From Amaurobius ferox (Eukaryota > Arthropoda > Arachnida > Araneae > Amaurobiidae): DNA of 64,000 nucleotides. Shown one piece after another: positions 1-8,735 of this stretch. Below the pieces are notes generated by a model. It worked only from the letters and a program-made list of their open reading frames with translations. It was not told where the DNA came from and made no database searches. Numbering within the stretch: the stretch's first letter is position 1; each line of letters starts with the position of its first letter. The stretch spans positions 138,241,203 to 138,305,202 of the forward strand of contig OX578133.1 in NCBI GenBank assembly GCA_951213105.1. Reading direction: 5' to 3'. Position numbers and translations under genes: made by a program.

Positions 1-731
1 TAAAATTCTTTTATTTAATAACAAAATATTTAAAATTAAAATAATTTAAAAGTATAAAAGCATTAAAATTTCACCCGTTTTTAAATTTTTAAGAAAATTA
101 ACTTGAAACTATCATGTCGCAGAACCCCCAAGGGTTCCGCAGAAAACATCTTGAAAAACGCTGCATTATCCTATGTGTGTCGGAAAAGCAACATTGCTCC
201 CATGAACTGAAAAATGTCGAGCGAACTTCCTTAAAATGTTACAAATTTTGCATTTTTAAAATGACAAATATTTCCTCCTTTCAAATAATCTTCAAATTTT
301 GTTACGAATTCTTGTACTATATAAGAATTGAATAATATACGGATTCTACACATATATTTACTATGAAATCTCTCATAGAATCGTTTTATTCAAATAATAA
401 ATTATATGTATGTGTGTCGAAGAACATTTCTTTAACTAATTTCAAACAATCTGTATGCAGTACAAAGTTCTTAAATACATGTATTTTAATAGTATTACTT
501 GAAAACCACATTAGTCGGCTTGTTATTTGATTTATAAATAATCAAACCAGTATTTGAAATACTACTGTATACTTTGATAAGTTTCCTAACATCTTCCTTA
601 ATAATCTGATACAAATAATCTTCTAAACAATCTTCTAGATAATCTGTTACAAATAATAATCTTCTAAATAATTTGATACAAATGTATCTAACGACATTCT
701 CATACGTAATCTGATATGCAATCAAATTATG
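1..731. other. AT-rich sequence without a recognisable gene
   Basis: No exon-like or conserved protein signal is visible. Around 600-680 there is a loose tandem run of AATCTTCTA-type motifs. A repeat fragment at 84-148 is listed separately. This stretch presumably lies in an intron of the minus-strand NAPE-PLD gene, because the remaining exons of that gene have to lie to the left; that is inference. Confidence 0.5.
84..148. repeat. Dispersed repeat fragment with AGGGTTCCGC core, copy 1
   Basis: It shares an A/T-rich lead, then ACTATCATGTCGCAGAAC and AAGGGTTCCGC, with 23719-23785 (there CTATCATGTTGCAGAAC and AAGGGTTCCGC). A GGGTTCCGC-type end is common in Charlie-like hAT elements, so a hAT terminus is likely. 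No partner end was found nearby. Confidence 0.5.
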
Positions 732-1284
732 AACAATATTCGGTACTTACGTATTATCGCAACCATGACAAAACGTAATTGATGTATCGTCCAATAAAGG
801 TCCCGATCGATTCCAAGGACAACATGCAACAAAGTGATCTGTATGAGGACCCACGTTCGAGCGGGCTCAAACTGGTTGGGGGACATACGCACCGCTGGGA
901 CTGTGTCGTCAGACAGGCCGGCTTCGCCGGACCAAGTCACAGAGCATACTAGACTCGCTTCTGGGACCGTCGCACGGCGCAAGGACCGTGACAACATGCA
1001 GCCAAGTGATCTGTATGAGGACCCACGTCGAACTGCTTGAGAAAAACCCAGAAGCGAGTCTAGTATGCTCTGTGACTTGGTCCGGCAAAGCCGGCCTGTC
1101 TGACGACACAGTCCCAGCGGTGCGTACGTCCCCCAACCAGTTCGAGCCCACTCGAACGTGGGTCCTCATACAGATCACTTTGTTGCATGTTGTCCTTGGA
1201 ATCGATCGGGACCTTTATTGGACGATACATCAATTACGTTTTGTCATGGTTGCGATAATACGTAAGTACCCAATATTCTTTATT
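732..1284. repeat. Foldback (inverted-repeat) element with arms of about 235 bp
   Basis: Positions 732-966 and 1047-1284 are near-perfect reverse complements, separated by a loop of about 80 bp. The arms are GC-richer than the surroundings and contain GGCCGGCTTCGCCGGACC-type sequence. The loop (about 988-1032) carries a third partial direct copy of the arm segment at 827-872, containing AGTGATCTGTATGAGGACCC. Several reading frames are open here only because the two arms mirror each other. It sits just left of the triplicated Tc1 and may be a foldback transposon or a rearranged transposon end. Confidence 0.85.
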
Positions 1285-1416
1285 AAACAATTCATCTTTC
1301 CCTCCAATTGCAGGTGTTGCCAAAATAAACTAGAACTGGTGATAAAACGAAGTTTGGCATGAGAGATTACTTCTGAATGTTCTGAATCGGCATACATTTT
1401 GCCTTATCGCACGCCA

Positions 1417-2338
1417 GATAGCCTGTGACGCGGATCGTTCGGACTATACCATCCAATGGTGTTGGGAGCACTGGTCACGGGACACCACACAGACATGGAG
1501 GACAGGCTCTGGACGGACCAGGCATACCACGAGTAGAGGGGATCGAATGATCGTGCAGCAGGCACGTATAGAGCCCACGGCGACCCCAGCTGCAATACAG
1601 GCACATGTAGCGGTTCCTGTGTGCCCACAAACCATATCTAGACACCTGAAGAAAGCGAATCTGTGATCCCAGCATCCCTTACGTGTGCTGCAGTTAACAA
1701 GGGGACATCGGCGACTCTAGTTGCAGTGATGCCAGGCCAGAGCAACATGGAAAGTCACAGATTGATGATGTGTGGTGTTTAGCAATGAGTGCCACTTCAT
1801 TTTGAGGACAGATGATGAGTGTGTCCAGGTGTGGGGGTCCTCTGCACAATGCCACAATCCCAATATCGTTATCAAATGCCACACCAGTCCCACTGTAGGC
1901 ATCATGGGCTGGGGAGCCATAGCCAATGACAACCGATCCACTCTAGTAGTGGTACCTGGAATATTGACAGGCCAGTGGTACGTGGATGAGATTCTATGGC
2001 CCCATGTGCTCCCATTCGTTACTGGGATTCCAGGTGCGCAATTCCAGCAGGATAATGCCCAGCCACACAAGGATCAGGTCACCCAGGCCTGTCTGAGTCA
2101 TGTTCAGACACTTCCATGGCTTGCGCGGTCCCCAGACCTGTCCCCTATCAAGCATGTGTGGGACCAGTTGAAACGCCAGTTGCCTCTTTGCCACAATCTT
2201 TGGGATTTGGAACGTAATGTCCAACAGGTGTGGACTCGTCTGCCGCAGGACAACATCAGGTGTCTGTTATATGCAACTGATGGACTTCGAGAGAGGCCTG
2301 ATCATTGGGCTGAAAACCGCAGGGTTGTCAGCATGCCG
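1417..2338 (+). pseudogene. Tc1-like transposase, tandem copy 1 (inactive)
   Basis: This is the first of three tandem units of a Tc1 transposase. It starts at GATAGCCTGTGACG. The N-terminal part carries the family pattern MIVQQARIEPTATPAAIQAH (from about 1547) and then breaks at stops. The catalytic half is open from 1772. The first catalytic Asp is Asn (FSNECHF), the second is kept (FQQDNAQPH), and the third acidic residue, Glu in this family, is Lys (SPDLSPIKHVWD). The copy lacks the natural C-terminus and runs straight into copy 2. It cannot encode an active enzyme. The motifs are read directly; family assignment is from the conserved DDE core. Confidence 0.9.
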
Positions 2339-3281
2339 GATAGCCTGTCATGTGGATCATTTACATGTGGATCATGTGGATCATTTGTATACCGTCTGAC
2401 AGTGTTGGGAGCATTAGTCACGGGATGCCACCCAGACATAAGAGGACCAGCTCTGGATGGACCAGGCATATCACGAATAGAAAGGATAGAATGATCGTAC
2501 GGCAGGAAAGTATATAGTCCAGGGCGATCCGATCTGCGATACAGGCACATGTAGCGGCGCCTGTGTGCCCACGAACCAAATCTGCACACCTGAAGGAAGC
2601 AAATCTGTGATCTCAGAGCCCTTACATGTACTGCCATTAACAAGGGAACATAGGCAGCTACGGCTGCAGTGGTGTTGGGCCAGAGCAAAGTGGAATGCCA
2701 CAGATTGGCGATGTGTGGTGTTTTGTAATGAGTGCCGCTTCATTTTATGGACCGATGTTCAGAGTGTCCGGGTGTGGAGGTCCCCTGCACAATGCCACAA
2801 TCCCAACCTCATTATCGAGTGCCACACCAGTCCCACTGCAGGCATCATGGGCTGGGAAGCCATAGTCTACGACAGCCGATCCGCTCTTGTAGTGGTACCT
2901 AGAACATTGACGGGCCAGCGGTATGTGGATGAGATTGTACGGCCCAATGTGCTCCCATTCGTTGCTGCGATTCCAGATGAGCAATTCCAGCAGGATAATG
3001 CCCAGCCGTACAAAACTCAGGTCACCCAGGCCTGTCTGAGTCATGTCCAGACACTTCCATGGCTTGCCCGCTCCCCAGACCTGCCCCCTATCAAGCATGT
3101 GTGGGCCCAGTTGAAACGCCAGCTGCCTCGTTGCCGAAATCTTTGGGATTTGGAACATAATGTGCAACAGATGTGGACTCGTCTGCCGCAAGACAACATC
3201 AGGTGTCTGTTATATGCAACTAATGGACTTCAAGAGAGGCCTGATCATCGGGCTGAAAACAGCAGGGTTGTCAGCATGCCG
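2339..3281 (+). pseudogene. Tc1-like transposase, tandem copy 2 (inactive)
   Basis: This second unit is about 943 bp and begins with the same GATAGCCTGTCATG motif. Near 2348-2385 it holds three copies of CATGTGGATCA, absent from copy 3, which explains its extra length. The reading frame is open from about 2565 through the junction into copy 3. It shows the same catalytic losses as copy 1: VVFCNECRF (Asp to Asn) and SPPIKHVWA (Glu to Lys). Sharing both losses with copy 1 suggests that these two descend from one already dead unit. It is closer to copy 3 than to copy 1 by eye. Confidence 0.9.
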
Positions 3282-4352
3282 GATAGCCTGTCATGTGGAT
3301 CATTTGGACTATACCGTCTGACAGTGTTGGGAGCATTAGTCACGGGATGCCACCCAGACACGGAGGACCAGCTCTGGATGGACCAGGCATATCACGAACA
3401 GAGAGGATGGAATGATCGTGCGGCAGGAACGTATAGAGCCCAGGGCGACCCGATATGCGATAGACACATGTAGCGGTGCCTGTGTGTCCACGAACCAAAT
3501 CTGCCCACCTGAAAAAAGCAAATCTGTGACCTTAGCGCCCTTACATGTACTGCCATTAACAAGGGAACATAGGCAGCTACGGCTGCAGTGGTGCTGGACC
3601 AGAGCAAAGTGGAATGCCACAGATTGGCGATGTGTGGTGTTTTGCGATGAGTGACACTTCATTTTGGGGACCGATGATCAGCGTATCCGGGTGTGGTGGT
3701 CCTCTGCACAACGCCACAATCCCAACCTCATTATCGAGTGCCACACCAGTCCTACTGCAGGCATCATGGGCTGGGAAGCCATAGTCTACGACAGCCGATC
3801 CGCTCTAGTAGTGGTACCTAGAATATTGACGGGCCAGCGGTATGTGGATGAGATTCTACGGCCCAATGTGCTCCCATTCGTTGCTGGGATTCCAGATGTG
3901 CAATTCCAGCAGGATAATGCCCAGATGCACAAAGCTCAGGTCTCCCAGGCCTGTCTGAGTCATGTCTAGACACCTCCATAGCTTGCCCGCTCCCCAGACC
4001 TGTCCCCTATCGAGCATGTATGGGACCAATTGAAATGCCAGCTGCCTCGTTGCCACAATCATCAGGATTTGGAACGTAACATCCAACAGGTGTGGACTCA
4101 TCTGCCGCAGGACAACATCAGACTTCTGTTCGACACCATGCTGGACCATATTGCTGCTTGTATTGCAGCACTAGATGGTGTGATGCGCTATTGAGGATGA
4201 CCGGACTGTGTACCACAGCTCCCTCTGTACGTGTTTTGCTGTGCTGTTTTTGTGATCATGTATATCATTCATCTGTATCCTTTCATCAATAAAATTTCAG
4301 GTCCATCCTATGCTTCGCTCTTGGTGCGCAACTTTCATTGTCCGTGAGTATA
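3282..4352 (+). pseudogene. Tc1-like transposase, tandem copy 3 with the natural 3' end
   Basis: This third unit is the only one with the family's true C-terminus. The frame ends DTMLDHIAACIAALDGVMRY and then TGA at 4192. It is followed by AATAAA (4289-4294) and a terminal sequence GGTGCGCAACTTTCATTGTC (4323 on) typical of Tc1 ends. It keeps the first Asp (VVFCDE, followed by a stop) and the Glu (SPIEHVWD), but in-frame stops, for example in the HVQT region near 3966, disable it. No matching left terminal repeat is visible near 1290-1420, so the array is a truncated, internally expanded element. Confidence 0.88.
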
Positions 4353-4658
4353 TGAATTAAACAGCCTAACTATCGAAAGCATATCTTATTTCAATACTTG
4401 TATTTTATTTTAATAAAACAAATATTTTGAATTTATTTTAATTATTTTCGGAAATAAATTTATCACAAATTTCACTTTTACTGATGCTTTGAACTTTAGT
4501 ACAAAATCTGTATTTGACATGAAGATTTACCATATTCAAGAAATGTATAATATTTCAAATTTAGAAAATATACTAAACCTAATTATATATGTTATTCAAA
4601 ACATACACTACATTTAATTCAATATATTACAATACAGAAATTTTGAAATATAGCTCAC
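4353..4658. other. AT-rich intron sequence, nothing recognised
   Basis: This lies between the Tc1 array and the donor site of the NAPE-PLD metallo-hydrolase exon. It presumably belongs to the intron that follows that exon on the minus strand. Confidence 0.5.
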
Positions 4659-4957
4659 CTAGCATTTAAAAGTGTAATAGTATTATAATCCAAATGATCA
4701 TAGTGAGAATGGCTGATTACAACAGCATTAATATGAGGAAGATCATGAATTGAACAAGGGGGATCTCTGTATCTTTTAGGACCAACTACTTGACTAGGAG
4801 ATGCTCTGTCACTAAACATTGGATCTGTCAATATATTTAAACCATGCATTTGAACAAGTACTGTGGAATGGCCTATCCATGTCACTCGTATCCCCTCATC
4901 AGGTATGGTCAGTTTAGAGAAATTTTGTTTTACTATAGGCAACACAAGATCAAGTTC
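4659..4957 (-). CDS. NAPEPLD: NAPE-PLD, exon with the metallo-beta-lactamase core (partial gene)
   Basis: N-acyl-phosphatidylethanolamine phospholipase D is a zinc metallo-hydrolase at membranes that releases N-acylethanolamines (for example anandamide) from NAPE. This 299-nt exon starts after a TTTTTTAG acceptor (AG at 4959-4958), begins ELDLVLPIVKQNF and ends with two bases of an Arg codon before a GTGAGC donor (4658). It carries VTWIGHSTVLVQM, LTDPMFSDRASPSQ, VGPKRYRDPP and the zinc motif SHSHYDHLDY. The His, His, Asp and His ligands fall near residues 575, 577, 579 and 580 of the predicted protein. All are conserved with vertebrate NAPE-PLD. The exon joins in phase 0 to the exon ending at 7242. 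The rest of the hydrolase must lie left of position 1. An alternative is a NAPE-PLD-like paralogue, but the match to the family is specific. Confidence 0.94.
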
Positions 4958-7241
4958 CTAAAAAAGAAAAGATCTGGTTACTCAAATCTCAGATGCTATA
5001 AAAAAAATGTAATAACAAAATAAGGTACAAATAAAATAAAGGTATGAATTTAATAAACATTTTAAATGAAGCTATTATTTGATACACCCAGAAAACTGTA
5101 ATAGATGAAAAATACCCAAATAAAATAGCTTGAGATCAATATAAAGCACCACCTACTACAATGTAACAGCAGAAATATATTTTTGTAACAATAAGTGGTC
5201 TATTAGTTGCTATTGTGTCATATTTTTTCATTACTTCAGAAGTATAGTTGTACTTTAAAATCCCTCCATATGAAATATATTAACAGAAATTAAAATGTTA
5301 ATATGCAAAAAAGAAGTTTGCTAAAACTTATGAAATTTAATCAGTTGTTTGATTTTACATGTACTATTGATTGAAGTTCTGACTAATAGGCATTTTTTTT
5401 TTTTTTGTCACCTAAGTAGGTACAAGCATATTACAAGTGTCAGTAGTAGTATCATGTGCAAATTGATAAAAACGATGCTGATTATGCTAAAACATAAAGA
5501 GCAATAATTAATTACAAATGCTTGCCTAAGACCAAATTCAAAAATGTAGTACAAGCAGTACAGATATCAACTGTATACAAAAAGTGGACTCTCAATAAAA
5601 AAAAAAATTTCGAAGTATTGTTGATTTAATGTGGAACCTTAACTTTATAAAAAATTATAAAACTGACTTATTTGTCAGTAGACAGTATCCATAATCCAGC
5701 CATATTTGAAGTTTATTTACCTTAATGGGTAATGCACTTGACATTTCTTTCCAAAATATTAATTTTCTTTTGCAAAATAACTTTAGTGAACTTACTTTAG
5801 TGAACTTAAATAACTTTTTGAGTTTTGTTACGTTAAATGAATTAAACCAACAGACCCTTTTTAAAATCTTAGGTGCCTGGGTGCATATTTCAGAACTTCT
5901 GAAAAAAACAACAGGTTTTTGGTGCATCTTTTAGAGAAATCAGCAGAACCATAATTACTGCAGTGTAATAGCCCACTGACTGTTGAAAAAGTCCGGTTTT
6001 ATAAGTGGTTGGAGCTAGTAACAATGATGCTCTGTATTACTATGATGTTTGAGACATGTGGTTGAAGACCCAGACCGTCCGACTTATCCTAAGGACTCGA
6101 GCAACCATTTGGACGGCCGGTGAGACATGTGGTTGTAAATGCAGGTCATTTAGAACTAGAAACGTCCCAGAACAATTGCGTTGCAATTCCAAAAAAATGT
6201 AATGCCATTTTTAAAACTAGAGATGTCATTGCATTAAATAATGGAATCTAGAACTCTATTCCAAGCTTGTTGATCATAATTTTCATAGTTTCAAGTTGAT
6301 TAATAGAGGGCACTCTTAGAACAGAATAACAAACTGTATTTCAAACACATCAATTTTCAACTTGCCCCATTTTCAGCCTTCAAAGTTTTACAGTCTCTTT
6401 GGTATAGAACAAGCGGATGAGAGACACGATTTGTATTTACACAATGATTTCCCTGAATTTCCCATACAGACTTCTCTAGCTGATTTTATACAGGACCTAC
6501 TTCATTTTAGGCAATTTTGTATCAAATTAGTTTATTTTGATGTGACAACTTAATGGCTTCCTGGAGGGAGAGATGAGAAAGATGTGAGAAAGATGCACAT
6601 AGTGAAGGAAGAAAAAGCCTAAAAAGGAAAATTGGAAAAAAAAACTTTGGAACAAAAAAGATAATTGACAATAAAATAATTGACAAAAACATTGCACATA
6701 ACAAAATATAAATTCAGTTTTACGAATTTTAATTCTATTAGAAACTGATCCCGAATCCATCAATTTATGATGTGAATCACAACAAAAGAGCATTTTCATT
6801 AATGTTAACAATTTACCGAGGGAAAATTTTATACTTAAGGAAAATTTTTCACATCAATTAATATCACTATACTCTTGTCACATTTGGAATTTGGGGAAAA
6901 CATTGTTTTATATATTACTAATACTGAAAATATTTCTTTTTAGAAATGAGGATGCTTGCAAACTTACTTTAGAACCAGATTTAACAAAAATTTTTAGAAA
7001 ATATCAATGCTGCTAAGCAATGGACAAATTATTTTTATTCTGTATAAATTATTTAAAAACAGCATTCAACTGTGTTGCACTTATAGACCGCCTATTTAGT
7101 TTCATGAAAAAATGAGAATTCATACTAGTGGAATATCACTTTCAATCTTAAAGGGTACAAGTATTTTGGGTTAACTATAAAATCCATATCTACACGATTT
7201 CCAATTATTAAAACAGAAATATTAAAAAACTAATAACAAAC
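4958..7241 (-). other. Phase-0 intron of the NAPE-PLD gene
   Basis: This intron is about 2.3 kb, with donor GTTTGT at 7241 and acceptor TTTTTTAG at 4958 on the minus strand. It contains one copy of the 56-bp mini-insertion (6065-6120). The interval 5980-6240 around it is more complex than its surroundings and may be an older repeat. Nothing else was recognised. Confidence 0.85.
6050..6135. mobile_element. Mini-insertion copy A (56 bp) with 15-bp target-site duplication
   Basis: TGAGACATGTGGTTG occurs at 6050-6064 and again at 6121-6135. The 56 bases between them start AAGACCCAGACCGTCC and end TTTGGACGGCCGG. The same ends and core are found at 23160-23222 and 34393-34449. CCGTCC near the start pairs with GGACGG near the end, and TCC-TAA-GGA forms an inner hairpin. 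There is no open frame, no poly-A tail and no GT-AG boundary. I do not recognise the family. Confidence 0.85.
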
Positions 7242-8735
7242 CTGTTTTGGAGGCACTTTACTCTTATTTCTTGTAACACCAAACTTCAATATATTTGTAA
7301 ATGTTGGAGGTCTCCATGTAGGCCATGGGTTTTGAAAACGTCCATCAATACATAGAGAACTCTGCATATCAATTCGTCCGGGATGCACAACAGAATCACG
7401 CTTTATAATAGGACTTTTAACACTGGGACTTTTCTTCTTTAGTAAAGATATATGTTTTGATAAGAGAGGTTTAAGTGAAAGTGGAGAATTTCTGGCAGGA
7501 ATAGGCTCATCAGGAACATCTTTGTATGTCAATGGATGACTTCCATGAACAGGCTCTTCAGGTACACACTGAAAGGGCAAAGAAATATCTCTATCCCTAG
7601 GAGTAGATGGTTTATTAAAGAAACGTAAGGACGTATGTGTTTTTTTCGAAGAGGCATTTTCACTAGGAACATGTTTTAAAGATAATGGACTATTTCGATG
7701 AGGGATGAATTCATCAGAAACAACTTGGGAAGATATATTATTCTTTGAATTACCCTTATCAGGAACATGTTTTAAAGACAAGGGAACATTCCTGGCAGGA
7801 GTAAATTCTCCCGAAATAGCTTGGGTAGATATATTGCTCCTTGAGATAGTCTTATCAGGAACATGCTTAAATGACAAGGGCACATTCCTGGCAGGAGTGT
7901 ATTCTTCAGAAGCTTCCTCAAAAGAAAGGGGTTTATTTCTCATTAGAGCAAATTGTCCTGATGCACTTCTAAATGAAAGAGCCTTGACTGCTGGAGTTTC
8001 TTCTGAAATACATTTAAAAGATAATGGTGTATTTCTGGTAGGTGTGGAGTCACCTGAAACATGTCTGAAAGAGAAAGGCATACTTCTGACAGGAGCGGAT
8101 TTATTTGAACTACTTTTAGAAGTATTGCCAGTCCAGCCACTTTCTTCAGGAATAGGATTAAATAAAAAAGGGATGTTTGTAACCGGAGACTTGTCTGATG
8201 AAATATTAGAATAAGGTTTAGCAACAGGAATAGTTTCTTCAGGAACACGCTTGTAAGATGGGATATTAAAAGGAATAGTTTCTTCAGGAACACGTTTGAA
8301 AGGCAAAGGTGCATTTTTTACTGTAGCTGATAATGGAGATAATGGTTTAAATGATACTGGTTTTCCAGGTGAATATTCTATAGGTGTAGATTTAGAGGAT
8401 TGTGAATGAGTAGCATTTTCAGGTACTGGAGAACTCTTGTTATGTGTAGGTTCATCAGATATAGCAGTAGCATCCAACTCAAGTCCTACTGATCGAGAAG
8501 GGATATCTCGTCTATGACAGTCAAATGTATACTTGTCAAAACCTTCAGAACATATCATAGAACTTCTACGTATTACTCTTTTATCAGAGTCCACATTTAC
8601 AGCATCAGCAGTCAAGTTTTTCTCATAGCTGTCAGACATAACAGACTCAGAGCGCTGGAAAAAACCCTTCCTTGAAACTTTTGTTTTTTCAGTAGCAGGA
8701 ACATTCTTGGATGCCATTTTGACATTTTCTCCAAA
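7242..8735 (-). CDS. NAPEPLD: NAPE-PLD, first coding exon with long repeat-rich N-terminal extension
   Basis: This exon starts after a TATTTCAG acceptor (AG at 8737-8736) with 18 nt of 5' UTR. It then opens 492 codons from ATG at 8717 (context AAAATGGC) to a CAG/GTTTGT donor at 7242. The last 35 residues (GRFQNPWPTWRPPTF and on to VPPKQ) match the conserved start of NAPE-PLD. The preceding 457 or so residues have no counterpart in the human enzyme, where only about 60 precede this motif. They are low-complexity, rich in Ser, Pro, Lys and Asn, and consist of about a dozen degenerate repeats of the type PARNxPLSLKHVPDE and FKRVPEETIP (about residues 125-430). The first 100 residues are a non-repeat, Ser-rich segment with an RRSS site. 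No signal peptide or membrane segment is seen; the extension is probably disordered. A frame open over 492 codons in AT-rich DNA argues strongly that it is coding. Confidence 0.9.

Noticed and set aside
834..1362. Open frames over the foldback (68-124 codons)
   Set aside because: They mirror each other on the two arms and carry no domain; the openness follows from GC-rich composition and symmetry.
6065..6120. Hammerhead ribozyme in the mini-insertion (complement reads GAGTCC-loop-GGACGAGTC)
   Set aside because: The stem II-like part is similar, but the conserved CTGATGA and GAAA cores are absent in all copies, so a self-cleaving fold is not supported.
6065..6120. Introner-like element
   Set aside because: The element boundaries lack GT-AG or alternative splice sites, and the copies lie within introns or transposons rather than exons.
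7705..8214. Plus-strand 169-codon frame
   Set aside because: It is antisense to the NAPE-PLD extension exon and results from its periodic repeats.
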